Made by a program: the position numbers and the translations under genes | The notes under the pieces: model-generated | The model's input: only the letters and a program-made list of their open reading frames with translations | Database searches by the model: none | What the model was told of the DNA's origin: nothing | Assembly: GCA_003250355.1 (NCBI GenBank) | Contig: QKGS01000067.1 | Location: 1-64,000 of the forward strand | DNA: 64,000 bases | Reading direction: 5' to 3' | Source: Bacteroidota bacterium | Lineage (GTDB): Bacteria; Bacteroidota; Bacteroidia; Bacteroidales; SZUA-534 | Part shown: one piece after another, positions 50,807 through 59,477 of the stretch | Position numbering within the stretch: the stretch's first letter is position 1 | Layout of the letters: every line of letters starts with the position of its first letter

Positions 50807-51601
50807 ATGAAAAAGATTTATTCTTTAATTGCTGCTGTAGTTATGGCTTTTGCAGCTAATGCTCAGTATGTTGATGCTTCTATTAATTGCACTGGTCCAA
50901 AGTGGGTAAGTGAAACAAATTTTTGGGATTGGGATCAGGATGCATCAAGTGCTGCTGTTCACTTCAATAATTTTGCTCCAGGTGCAACAGTAGTTCTTTA
51001 TTTTGAAAATTACGATGCGAGTGATGCGTACATTGATTTTGAAGTAGATAGTATAACTACTATGTACGGTTGGTTTATCGGTGAAAAAGCTGATGGTACT
51101 GCCGTGTGGTCTTTTACGCAAGGGTTTAATGTGCCTCAAAAAACACTCTATCCTACTGATTTTGATGATGATGGAGACTTAGGTCATGTTTCGTTAGAAG
51201 TTAAATTTCCGGCAGATATGACAACAACTCCTGATATGCTTGCTTCTCAAGCTAATGAAGGTTATTATATGTTCCAATCAAAAGCTTGGAAAAATGGTGC
51301 TGCTTATGCTACAGGTGCAGCAGCGCAAATGAATATCAATTTTGAAATTCAAACAACAGGAAAAACATCAAACACTTGTGTACATATAATTGCTCCAGAA
51401 GTTACTTCTAAAGACGTAGTTCTTGCTCCTAACCCTGCTGTTAAAGGTGAGGTTGTAGCTGTAGAAGGTGCTGTTGAAGTTTACAACATTGCAGGTTCTT
51501 TAGTATTAACTGCTGTTGACGCTATCAACACTGCTGACCTTAACGCTGGTGTTTACTTTGTAAAATCAGGTGATGCAGTTGCTAAATTAATTGTTGAATA
51601 A
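50807..51601 (+). CDS. Small T9SS-exported protein of unknown function in the galactan locus
   Basis: 264 residues. Signal peptide ending AFAANAQ. Residues ~20-200 appear to be a single beta-sandwich (YVDASINCTGPKWVSETNF, AAVHFNNFAPGATVVLYFEN, FDDDGDLGHVSLEVKF). The last ~60 residues are a T9SS type A sorting domain (VVLAPNPAVKGEVVAVEG to DAVAKLIVE). It follows susD after a terminator with its own start, so it may be expressed separately, perhaps strongly. No family recognised. Its position suggests a surface glycan-binding protein, replacing the SusE/SusF-type lipoprotein; this is inference. Confidence 0.8.
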   Translation: MKKIYSLIAAVVMAFAANAQYVDASINCTGPKWVSETNFWDWDQDASSAAVHFNNFAPGATVVLYFENYDASDAYIDFEVDSITTMYGWFIGEKADGTAVWSFTQGFNVPQKTLYPTDFDDDGDLGHVSLEVKFPADMTTTPDMLASQANEGYYMFQSKAWKNGAAYATGAAAQMNINFEIQTTGKTSNTCVHIIAPEVTSKDVVLAPNPAVKGEVVAVEGAVEVYNIAGSLVLTAVDAINTADLNAGVYFVKSGDAVAKLIVE

Positions 51602-51622
51602 GACATCTTATTTAATTTATAT

Positions 51623-51656
51623 AAAGGGTCAGGCTCAGCCTGGCCCTTTTTTGTTT
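51623..51656 (+). terminator. Terminator ending the galactan locus
   Basis: AAAGGGTCAGG, short loop, CCTGGCCCTTT (one wobble) and a T-run. Confidence 0.9.
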
Positions 51657-52040
51657 TTGTAGATCGGGTATGACAATAGGCTAGTAAAGAACAACTCTAT
51701 GAATGTATCGAGTGCAGGAAGTATTAGTTGAGCGGTAGTTTTATTTGAGCGGAAGAGGTGAGGTGTATTGAGTTAAGAGTGTATGTTTGTATAATATGAA
51801 TGGTGTTGCAGCGATTTCTTTTTGTGGTTGTAGTAATTGATTTACCCGTTTTAAGTATGAGGTTTTTCAAAACAAAAAAAATCAATTAGTATCAATGCCT
51901 TTAACTTTGCTAAACTTCACTATGTTACACCTTTCAGTCGAGAGCTCCCTCCGGTCGGTCTGTTACGGTGCTAGTGCAATGGGTTGGAGCGGGGTGAATC
52001 CGGATGGTTAATTTATATTTTCATAAGGAGTATTTTTTTC
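51657..52040. other. Gene-free intergenic stretch with a GC-richer patch
   Basis: No credible frame and no RNA gene recognised. TTGAGCGG(T/A)AG occurs twice (51728-51738 and 51745-51755). The segment from about 51936 to 52006, with CCCTCCGGTCGG and GGAGCGGGGTGAATCCGG, is visibly GC-richer than the surroundings and looks like an interspersed repeat or the remnant of an insertion. Confidence 0.4.
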
Positions 52041-52048
52041 TAGTTTTG
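52041..52048 (+). promoter_or_regulatory. Predicted -7 element of engB
   Basis: TAGTTTTG, 18 bases before the ATG. No TTG at the ideal distance. Confidence 0.4.
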
Positions 52049-52066
52049 TAAAACATTTTTTCAAAT

Positions 52067-52666
52067 ATGGAAATACTATCAGCTGAATTTGTAATAAGTA
52101 ATACCGATTACAATAAATGTCCAAAACCCGATAAACCTGAATATGCATTTATAGGTAGGTCAAATGTGGGGAAGTCATCACTAATAAATATGCTAACCAA
52201 TAATAAGGGATTGGCAAAAGTGTCGGGGCAGCCCGGGAAAACCCAAACCATAAATCATTTTATAATCAATAAGGAGTGGTATTTGGTCGATTTGCCCGGA
52301 TTTGGTTTTGCAAAGGCTTCGAAGAAGAGTAGGGAAGAGTGGGAAAAATTTGTGAGGCAATATATGCTTAACAGAGAGAATTTATATTGCATATTTGTGC
52401 TTGTTGACAGTAGGATAAAACCACAAAAAAACGATATGGATTTTATCCGTTGGTTAGGTCAAAATCGGTTATCGTTTGCTATTGTTTTTACAAAAGGCGA
52501 TAAGCTTAAATCAAATGAGTTAAAGAAGAATATAGCTTTGTATGAAACTGAACTATTAGAGGAATGGGAAGAATTGCCTAAGTGTTTTGTAACATCGGCA
52601 ACACAGAAAAGGGGTAAGTATGAAATACTCGAATTTATTGATACTATAAATAAAGGGGTTAGTTGA
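52067..52666 (+). CDS. engB: Ribosome biogenesis GTPase YsxC/EngB
   Basis: A 199-residue P-loop GTPase that assists 50S subunit assembly. G1 GRSNVGKSS at residues 30-38, G2 GKTQTINHF, G3 DLPGFGFA, G4 FTKGDKL, G5 TSATQKRG. Length typical. It is likely to be monocistronic; the next gene, prs, is 117 bases downstream with its own -7 element. Confidence 0.97.
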   Translation: MEILSAEFVISNTDYNKCPKPDKPEYAFIGRSNVGKSSLINMLTNNKGLAKVSGQPGKTQTINHFIINKEWYLVDLPGFGFAKASKKSREEWEKFVRQYMLNRENLYCIFVLVDSRIKPQKNDMDFIRWLGQNRLSFAIVFTKGDKLKSNELKKNIALYETELLEEWEELPKCFVTSATQKRGKYEILEFIDTINKGVS

Positions 52667-52724
52667 TAATTGACTTTTTTTAATAAAAGCTTTAATTTTA
52701 GGGTAATAGATATTAAGAAAATAT

Positions 52725-52732
52725 TAATTTTG
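52725..52732 (+). promoter_or_regulatory. Predicted -7 element of prs
   Basis: TAATTTTG matches TAnnTTTG, 51 bases before the start. Confidence 0.4.
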
Positions 52733-52783
52733 CAGACCGCAAGAGGAAGTATATTAGTGTAAAATACAGCAAACCAACAAATT

Positions 52784-53722
52784 ATGTCGTTAACAGCTCC
52801 AATTAAGATTTTTGCAGGTACAGGAACAAAGTATTTGGCAGAATCAATTTGTGAAAGTTATGGTGTTAATCTGGGAAAAACCAGCATACAACATTTTAGT
52901 GATGGGGAATTTCAACCGGCTTACGATGAAACAGTGCGTGGAGCTCATGTTTTTATTATTCAGTCAACATGTCAGCCTACCGAGAATTTACTAGAGTTAT
53001 TATTGCTTATAGATGCTGCCAAAAGAGCATCGGCATATAAAATAGTAGCTGTAATACCATATTTCGGATTTGCTCGTCAGGATAGGAAAGACAGACCAAG
53101 GGTTTCTATCGGAGCTAAGTTAATGGCCGACCTGTTAACAACAGCAGGTGTAAGCCGCATAATGACTATGGATCTTCATGCCGACCAAATACAGGGTTTC
53201 TTTAATGTACCAGTCGACCACTTATACTCTTCATCGATATTTTTACCATACCTAAGAGAAAAAAATATCGATAATCTTACAATAGCTGCACCTGATATGG
53301 GAGGTTCAAAACGGGCTAATGCATATTCAACATATTTGAATACACCTGTGGTTATTAGTCATAAAACTCGTTCGGGAGCCAACAAAGTTGGCGATATGCG
53401 TGTAATAGGCGACGTGAAAGATCGTAATGTTATTATAGTTGATGACATGATTGATACAGCGGGTACAATTACAAAAGCAGCCGAAATAATGATGAACGAG
53501 GGAGCGAAAAGTGTTCGAGTGGTTGCAACACATGCTATACTTTCAGGACCGGCACACGAAAGAATCACTAAAAGCCCTATTACTGAGATGATTGTTACTG
53601 ATACTGTACCATTGAAACAGAAAAACGATAAGATTACAGTTCTGTCTGTTGCCGATATTTTTGCAAGTACAATTAAGAGTGTTTATAATCAACGTTCTAT
53701 AAGTTCTAATTTCATATTTTAA
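52784..53722 (+). CDS. prs: Ribose-phosphate pyrophosphokinase
   Basis: A 312-residue enzyme that makes PRPP from ribose 5-phosphate and ATP for nucleotide, His and Trp synthesis. Motifs: FSDGEFQPAYDETVRG, YFGFARQDRKDRPR, MDLHADQIQGFF and the PRPP loop VIIVDDMIDTAGTI. Class I length. Standard housekeeping gene. Confidence 0.97.
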   Translation: MSLTAPIKIFAGTGTKYLAESICESYGVNLGKTSIQHFSDGEFQPAYDETVRGAHVFIIQSTCQPTENLLELLLLIDAAKRASAYKIVAVIPYFGFARQDRKDRPRVSIGAKLMADLLTTAGVSRIMTMDLHADQIQGFFNVPVDHLYSSSIFLPYLREKNIDNLTIAAPDMGGSKRANAYSTYLNTPVVISHKTRSGANKVGDMRVIGDVKDRNVIIVDDMIDTAGTITKAAEIMMNEGAKSVRVVATHAILSGPAHERITKSPITEMIVTDTVPLKQKNDKITVLSVADIFASTIKSVYNQRSISSNFIF

Positions 53723-53818
53723 TTTAAATATAGCTCTGGTATTGAGCTTGAATTATTATATCACTTTCATTAGAATTGAAACTGAACTTTGTAAGGTTAA
53801 TTTTTAGGCTTTAGTTAA

Positions 53819-53848
53819 TTGTTTGAAAATAATAATTGTGTATATTTG
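53819..53848 (+). promoter_or_regulatory. Promoter of rplY-pth
   Basis: TTG (53819-53821), 19 bases, TATATTTG (53841-53848): perfect consensus, leaving a leader of about 62 bases. Confidence 0.75.
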
Positions 53849-53917
53849 CACCCGCAAAAATATTGTATAACGTGTGATGGGGAACTCGGTTTCAGGTAGC
53901 ACAACAAATTATTAAAA

Positions 53918-54496
53918 ATGAAAACAATAGAAGTAAAAGGAACGGAGCGTAATGATCTTGGAAAAAAAGCAACTAAAGCATTAAGAACAGAAGAGAGAGT
54001 TCCTTGTGTGGTTTATGGCGGCAAAAGTAATATTCACTTTTCAGTTGCTGTAAACGACTTGCGTAACTTGGTTTACACACCTCATGTTTACATTGTAAAT
54101 CTTGATGTTGATGGTAAAAAAACTCAGGCATTAATGAAGGAAATATCATTTCATGCTGTTACTGATGCTGTTGAGCATATTGATTTTTTGGAAATAGCTG
54201 ACGATAAAAAAGTAACTATCTCAGTTCCTGTAAAATTAAAAGGACTAGCAGAAGGTGTTCGTCAAGGGGGTAAAATGATGCTTAACAGTCGTTACCTTAA
54301 AGTGAAAGCTTTACCTAAAGATTTGCCTGACACTATGGATATTGATGTTACTAAATTAGCTTTAGGAAAAACAATTAAAGTTGGCGAACTTAACTATGAC
54401 AATATTGAATTGTTAGATGCTAAAAATGCAGTAGTATGTGCAGTTAAACTTACTCGTAGTGCTATGGCGGCAAGAGCTGCAGCTGCTGCACAATAA
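53918..54496 (+). CDS. rplY: 50S ribosomal protein L25/general stress protein Ctc
   Basis: 192 residues: an N-terminal L25 domain that binds 5S rRNA ([29 protein letters not shown]) and a C-terminal CTC/TL5 beta domain ([38 protein letters not shown]). The tail is Ala-rich. It is followed by pth after 7 bases, a pairing conserved in many bacteria. Confidence 0.96.
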   Translation: MKTIEVKGTERNDLGKKATKALRTEERVPCVVYGGKSNIHFSVAVNDLRNLVYTPHVYIVNLDVDGKKTQALMKEISFHAVTDAVEHIDFLEIADDKKVTISVPVKLKGLAEGVRQGGKMMLNSRYLKVKALPKDLPDTMDIDVTKLALGKTIKVGELNYDNIELLDAKNAVVCAVKLTRSAMAARAAAAAQ

Positions 54497-54503
54497 TGAA
54501 TAT

Positions 54504-55067
54504 ATGAAGTATTTGATTGCCGGGTTAGGTAATATCGGAAACGAATATGAAAATACCCGACATAATATAGGATTTGAGATATTGGACGCTTTAGCTAAAG
54601 CGTCCAATGTTGTTTTTAGCGATGACCGTAGAGCTTTTAAAACAGAAATAAAGCATAAAGGTCGCACGTTAATATTAATTAAACCTACCACTTATATGAA
54701 TTTGAGTGGTAAGGCAGTAAGTTATTGGATGCAAAAGGAAAAAATTCCATTAGAAAATGTTTTGGTGCTTGCCGACGATCTTGCATTGCCTTTTGGTAAA
54801 ATACGAATACGAGCCAAGGGGAGCGATGCCGGACATAATGGTATAAAAAATATTACAGAAACTTTAGGAACTCCAAATTATGCCCGGTTGCGATTTGGAA
54901 TAGGAAATGATTTTTCTAAAGGGCAGCAAATCAATTTTGTACTTGGTAAATGGGATATTGAAGAAATTGAAAAACTTACCGAGCGAATTGAAATTTGCAT
55001 TGAGGCTATTAAATCATTTTCAGTGGTGGGAGTACATATGGCAATGAATCAGTTTAATAATAAATAG
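54504..55067 (+). CDS. pth: Peptidyl-tRNA hydrolase
   Basis: A 187-residue hydrolase that recycles peptidyl-tRNA. Signature [19 protein letters not shown] contains the catalytic His20, with [13 protein letters not shown] and [12 protein letters not shown] present. The frame is open to an ATG at 54438 inside rplY, but the start at 54504 fits the family and follows rplY without overlap. Confidence 0.96.
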   Translation: MKYLIAGLGNIGNEYENTRHNIGFEILDALAKASNVVFSDDRRAFKTEIKHKGRTLILIKPTTYMNLSGKAVSYWMQKEKIPLENVLVLADDLALPFGKIRIRAKGSDAGHNGIKNITETLGTPNYARLRFGIGNDFSKGQQINFVLGKWDIEEIEKLTERIEICIEAIKSFSVVGVHMAMNQFNNK

Positions 55068-55167
55068 CAATATGGGTGTGATTATTGTTTTGCAGCATAT
55101 TTGATGTTGTGTTTGTTATTTGAAACTTTCTTACTTTTAATTTGTATATATACATAAAAGCTAACTC

Positions 55168-56889
55168 ATGAAAAATATTCTATCAGTAGTATTACTTTTG
55201 TCTTCATTTATAATAACAGCTCAGAATATTGATTTGTCAGAGAGTTTAGTTAATGCTTATTATAAAGGAAAATCAACAGCTGTTCAAAAAAGTACTTCGG
55301 GGCATAATAATTTGTGGTTAACTCCAATATTGACAAAGGCTTTCGCAAATTGGGATGAATTAACCGCAGAAGCTCAAACATTATTCAATGTATATTCTGA
55401 AAGGCCTGTATTTTCAGGTACTGAGCTTACTTATACTTCGGGTAATTATCTTTTTCATTATACTACAACAGGAACTACCGACGAAAATGTTGATGCAACA
55501 GATTTGAATATAAATGGAGTACCTGATTATGTTGAAAGTATTGCTGAGAAATTTGCACAAGTATATGTAAAATACCATACTACATTATTTTTGACAGTTC
55601 CACCCGGCGATGGCAGTGATGGAGGTAATTCAAAGTACGATGTTTATCTGAGTAATAAGGAGGCCGGAGCAGGTACCTATGGTTGGGTCGATACTTATAA
55701 AGCTGTTGGTGATAATCCAAATTCTGTTGGAATAACAGAAACCCAATCGGCTCTTAGTTTTATGGTTATGCGGAGTAATTATAATGGCTTTGGCGATGTC
55801 GAAAAAGCAATAAGTGTAACTGTTGCTCATGAATATATGCATTCTATTCAGGCAGGATATTCGTATTCGATTGAGTTGTGGTTTATGGAGGCTTCTTCAA
55901 CTTGGGCAGAAGAATATGCGTTTCCTGGTTATGATGATAATTTCCAATATCTGATAGATTTTTTTGACGATCCTGATGTTGCATTGAATTTTGATAATGA
56001 TGAAACGCCAACAGATTTTTATAATCATTGGTATTCTACATGGCTTTTGTTGCAATATTTGACCGAACAAACCAATAATGGTATTGTGAAAGAGCTTTAC
56101 GAGCGTTGTATTACTCAAACTATTTTTAATGCTATCAATTCTGAATTATCTGCTAACTGGGATAGTGATTTTGCGAATTTTTTTTCGTCGTTCATTATAA
56201 CAAATGCAGTACTTTCTCAAAATTCATTGCATTTGCCTTATGTGTACAATAGAGCCGATGAATATAACGATTATATTAACAGCTATGTATATACATTCTA
56301 TGAAAATAGCAGCCAAATACACTATACCGGTACTGATATAGTTTGGGATAGTGAAATTAATGGGAATAAACGTTTAATGCGGTTAAGCTCCGATAATTTT
56401 AAGTTTTCTTCAAATGGAGACTTTAGATTAATTTTATCAACTTTAAGTACTGAGTTAGAGCTGATATTGGTGAAGAAAACAGCTTCAGGAGTAAGTGTAA
56501 GAAAAGGGGATAATGGTGTAATAAATGTTACAGATTATGATGCAACTGCCACTTATATTCCTATTGTTATAAGGGGCGATGTCGATGCGAAGTCAACAGC
56601 ATCGGTAAGTTATACGTTGAAATTTACAGAGGCCGACCCAAATAGTGTATTTGAAAATAATGCAGACAAGGTTGTGTTTTATCCAAATCCGGTTGAGTCT
56701 ATTTTGTATTTCAATGTAGATGAGAGAGTTGAAAAAGTTGTAATTAAAGATGTATTAGGTAATATAGTTTCTCAAAACGAAGTGTATGAAAATAGTGTAC
56801 ATATAGGTGATGTGCCGGCAGGGATGTATTTTGTAGACTTGTATAGTGAAAATAAAAAAATTGTAACAGGCAAAATGCTATTTCAATAG
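55168..56889 (+). CDS. T9SS-exported putative metalloprotease
   Basis: 573 residues. Signal peptide ends near IITAQN. A zinc-protease motif HEYMH lies at residues 221-225 (VAHEYMHSIQAGYS) with ELWFMEASSTWAEE about 15 residues on, giving the third ligand Glu241; this is the arrangement of the MXAN_6640-type putative metalloproteases. Residues ~400-490 may form a beta domain, and VVFYPNPVESILYFNV to the KMLFQ end is a T9SS sorting domain. It is thus an extracellular or surface protease with unknown substrate. It follows pth by 100 bases and is followed by a terminator. Confidence 0.88.
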   Translation: MKNILSVVLLLSSFIITAQNIDLSESLVNAYYKGKSTAVQKSTSGHNNLWLTPILTKAFANWDELTAEAQTLFNVYSERPVFSGTELTYTSGNYLFHYTTTGTTDENVDATDLNINGVPDYVESIAEKFAQVYVKYHTTLFLTVPPGDGSDGGNSKYDVYLSNKEAGAGTYGWVDTYKAVGDNPNSVGITETQSALSFMVMRSNYNGFGDVEKAISVTVAHEYMHSIQAGYSYSIELWFMEASSTWAEEYAFPGYDDNFQYLIDFFDDPDVALNFDNDETPTDFYNHWYSTWLLLQYLTEQTNNGIVKELYERCITQTIFNAINSELSANWDSDFANFFSSFIITNAVLSQNSLHLPYVYNRADEYNDYINSYVYTFYENSSQIHYTGTDIVWDSEINGNKRLMRLSSDNFKFSSNGDFRLILSTLSTELELILVKKTASGVSVRKGDNGVINVTDYDATATYIPIVIRGDVDAKSTASVSYTLKFTEADPNSVFENNADKVVFYPNPVESILYFNVDERVEKVVIKDVLGNIVSQNEVYENSVHIGDVPAGMYFVDLYSENKKIVTGKMLFQ

Positions 56890-56910
56890 TCAATAATGTT
56901 ACAGAAAAAG

Positions 56911-56946
56911 CAACCCCGTTATTTTTAATAGTGGGGTTGTTTTTTA
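56911..56946 (+). terminator. Terminator after the metalloprotease gene
   Basis: CAACCCCGTTATT, TTT loop, AATAGTGGGGTTG (two wobbles), then seven Ts. The next gene begins only a few bases later, so its promoter must overlap this area or rely on read-through. Confidence 0.9.
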
Positions 56947-56957
56947 TATTTATACGA

Positions 56958-57485
56958 ATGAGATATTTTCTTCTAATATGTTGTTTTGTACTGATTTGTA
57001 ATTCATCGTGTGAATTGATGAAAAAATCGGCTGTGATAAACTATGTAGTGTTTACACTTACTAAAACTACATGCAAGGGGCAGTGTCCTGAATATTATAT
57101 GGAAGTATATAGTAATGGAAGGGTTGTATTTGAAGGTAAGCGTAACACCGATAAAATGGGTAAGTATGAGCTTAAATTGAAAGCAAAACAAGTTGAAGAG
57201 CTGGAATTGTATTTTTATAGTATCGATTTTTTTAGTTTTCAGGATGAATATACTGCCCGTGTATCAGATTTGCCAACAACTTTTATAAGTTGGACTAAAT
57301 ATAATGAAACTAAGCTTGTGCGAGATTATTATGGTGCACCTATGGAATTGAAAGAGTTGGAAAAAATGCTTGAAGAAATTGTTGAAATGGATGGTTGGAA
57401 AAAAATAGAAGAGAAAAAAGAAGTTGAAGAAAAACAGAAACCCGATGAATATGATAGAAATTTGGAATTCAAATTACAGGAGTAA
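56958..57485 (+). CDS. DUF6438-domain lipoprotein-like protein
   Basis: 175 residues from the ATG at 56958 (a GTG at 56931 lies inside the terminator and was rejected). The signal MRYFLLICCFVLICNSSC gives a lipoprotein-like end at Cys18. The DUF6438 pattern TKTTCKGQCPEYYMEVYSNG, VVFEGKRNTDKMGKYELKL follows, then a charged helical tail rich in Glu and Lys. Function unknown. The 3' end overlaps the methyltransferase gene by 41 bases. Confidence 0.82.
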   Translation: MRYFLLICCFVLICNSSCELMKKSAVINYVVFTLTKTTCKGQCPEYYMEVYSNGRVVFEGKRNTDKMGKYELKLKAKQVEELELYFYSIDFFSFQDEYTARVSDLPTTFISWTKYNETKLVRDYYGAPMELKELEKMLEEIVEMDGWKKIEEKKEVEEKQKPDEYDRNLEFKLQE

Positions 57486-58065
57486 AGAATATATTTATGG
57501 CAAAGAGCCAAATGTGTTTTTTTGTAAATCAATAGATAAGTATAAATTATCGGGTAAGGCATTGTTTCCTGCCGATGGTGAAGGTAGAAATTCTGTTTAT
57601 GCAGCATTGAGGGGGTTTAATGTTTCGGCTTTCGATATTAGTAATGAGGGGAGGAAAAAAGCTTTAGCTTTGGCTCAAGAGTCGCGCTGTATTATTGATT
57701 ATAGGGTTGGAAGCTTAAATGAGGTTGATTATGGTAACTCAAAATTCGATGTTATAGTTTTAATATTTGCACATTTTACGCCGGAATTATTATTTGAATA
57801 TCATTCAAGATTTGTTGATATGCTAAACCCCAACGGTTATGTTATCCTTGAAGGTTTTAGTAAAGCAAATCTCGAATATCGATTGAAAAACCCATCAATT
57901 GGAGGGCCTCCGGTTGCGGAAATGTTATTTTCACCCGATATAATTGCTAATAGTTTTGAAGGCTTAGAAGTTGTTGAACTTGAAGAGTTGAAAGTAACTT
58001 TAAATGAAGGGATAAAGCATATAGGCGAAGGTGTGGTTGTTCGGTATATAGGTAGAAAAAAGTAG
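57445..58065 (+). CDS. Class I SAM-dependent methyltransferase
   Basis: 206 residues starting MNMIEIWNSNYRSKEYIYG. The SAM site is LFPADGEGRNSVYAALRGF with the acidic end of strand 2 at VSAFDIS, and the later strand FDVIVLIFAHF. It resembles the tellurite-resistance/thiopurine methyltransferase-like group of small enzymes; substrate unknown. The exact start is uncertain (57445 or 57451; a TTG at 57424 is less likely). It overlaps the preceding gene, so they are probably co-translated, and it is convergent with the T9SS Plug gene 13 bases away. Confidence 0.85.
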   Translation: MNMIEIWNSNYRSKEYIYGKEPNVFFCKSIDKYKLSGKALFPADGEGRNSVYAALRGFNVSAFDISNEGRKKALALAQESRCIIDYRVGSLNEVDYGNSKFDVIVLIFAHFTPELLFEYHSRFVDMLNPNGYVILEGFSKANLEYRLKNPSIGGPPVAEMLFSPDIIANSFEGLEVVELEELKVTLNEGIKHIGEGVVVRYIGRKK

Positions 58066-58078
58066 CTTCATGAAAATT

Positions 58079-59335
58079 CTAATCTGTATTGGTATTCAAA
58101 ACCTTATAGCCTATTAGTCTATAATAACGTTCACCAAATCCTTTATAGAATATTTTAATTAGATAGTCATTTTCGGTTTGGTAATGCGAACCTTCAATTT
58201 TTTGCACATCAAGTTTATTGTCGTAATTGCTTACAAAACCGTAACAATAATTATAATATCCCTGCTTTAGATAATACTGTTTTTCATAAATGTTTAGGTC
58301 AAAATTATATTTCATTAAGTTGTCATCAGATATTTTCCAGCCGTTAAAAGCTCCAAGTAAGTATACTTTGCCATCTATAAATGGATTATCAACCTTTAAT
58401 TCAAAAAAAACTTTTGCATAATCGGCTGTAAGATGATGTTCCCATTCATTATCGACATATACAGTATATTTTCCATTCATATCGTTTTGTGAGAAATATT
58501 TTTTCGAACTTCGCCTTTCATCGAGTCGCAACTGAACCATATACATACTGTCTGTATCAATTATCTGATTTACCCCCATATTAAAGCTTCTGAAATCGCG
58601 CATAACAAATAAACGAAACTCATTTCCTGCCTGAAAAATATGTTCACCGGCATTGCCATATACCAACTCATTATCTCTTACAAATACAGGTTTTATTCCG
58701 GTTATAATTTGGTCAGATCTTCCGTTCTGCAATATCTCAACTTCAATTTGTGAAAAAGGGTCGTCAATTTGAAAATCAGTATGCAATACAGAAAAGCGAA
58801 TCTCTTGGCCAAAATCATTTTTTTCAGTTCCCAAAGGTCTGATTACTTCCCCTTTTATACCAACCAAGAGTTCGTATACCGAAAAACGCTTTTGAACCAC
58901 AGTAGCTTCAGGGTTATCTGATTCAAATACCCGCACAACATAATTACCCGATATTTTTAACTGAATATCTTCATTTGGGATTTGGATAGAGTAATGCACA
59001 TACGGCACTCTGGTGCTACGTGAATAATCATATTCCGAAATATCGGAAATATCAAAACCTTCAGCATATTCATCTTTATATACCTCACTCTTTTGCCATA
59101 AGTTATTACAATGTATTATTTCGTACTGATATCGCTTTGCATCTGTAGTAAGCTCATCGAATTCGAAATTAAGAACTTGTCCACTTCCCAGTTCAATTAG
59201 TGGATACGATAGTTCATTGCCTGAAACAAATATTCTACTCGTTTGTATGTTCTTATTGGTAATCTCTTTAAAAACTTCCTGTGCATTTGCGGAAGTATAT
59301 AATAGGAATAAGCATATGTGAATTATAGTTTTCAT
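58079..59335 (-). CDS. Type IX secretion system Plug protein (DUF5103)
   Basis: 418 residues. Signal peptide ending TSANAQ, then the DUF5103 domain: NIQTSRIFVSGNELSYPLIEL, YQYEIIHCNNLWQKSEVYKDE, FSVYELLVGIKGEVIRPLG. In Flavobacterium johnsoniae this protein occludes the periplasmic side of the SprA translocon pore (the Plug). It therefore points to a functional T9SS, in keeping with four sorting-domain proteins in this window. It stands alone, divergent from nqrA. Confidence 0.88.
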   Translation of the reverse strand: MKTIIHICLFLLYTSANAQEVFKEITNKNIQTSRIFVSGNELSYPLIELGSGQVLNFEFDELTTDAKRYQYEIIHCNNLWQKSEVYKDEYAEGFDISDISEYDYSRSTRVPYVHYSIQIPNEDIQLKISGNYVVRVFESDNPEATVVQKRFSVYELLVGIKGEVIRPLGTEKNDFGQEIRFSVLHTDFQIDDPFSQIEVEILQNGRSDQIITGIKPVFVRDNELVYGNAGEHIFQAGNEFRLFVMRDFRSFNMGVNQIIDTDSMYMVQLRLDERRSSKKYFSQNDMNGKYTVYVDNEWEHHLTADYAKVFFELKVDNPFIDGKVYLLGAFNGWKISDDNLMKYNFDLNIYEKQYYLKQGYYNYCYGFVSNYDNKLDVQKIEGSHYQTENDYLIKIFYKGFGERYYRLIGYKVLNTNTD

Positions 59336-59349
59336 TGCATTTTTTTATG

Positions 59350-59357
59350 CAAAAATA
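59350..59357 (-). promoter_or_regulatory. Predicted -7 element of the Plug gene
   Basis: TATTTTTG on the minus strand, 14 bases before the start codon, implying a very short leader. No TTG at ideal spacing. Confidence 0.3.
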
Positions 59358-59431
59358 TTAAAACAAAACACTAATTAATAGGAAGTAAGTAAATCATGCT
59401 ATAAATCATAACCGAAAAATTACATATTTTT

Positions 59432-59439
59432 TATATTTG
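59432..59439 (+). promoter_or_regulatory. Predicted -7 element of the nqr operon
   Basis: TATATTTG, 38 bases before the nqrA ATG. It also argues against the upstream GTG at 59439 as start. Confidence 0.45.
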
Positions 59440-59477
59440 TGTCGGTTATTAATACTTTTAATATACACAAACTCAAT

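Noticed and set aside
53849-53917. Riboswitch or ribosomal-protein leader before rplY
   Set aside because: The 60-base leader shows no convincing conserved fold by eye, so no claim is made.
54438-54503. Upstream start of pth inside rplY
   Set aside because: The added residues have no family match, and the conserved N-terminus begins exactly at 54504.
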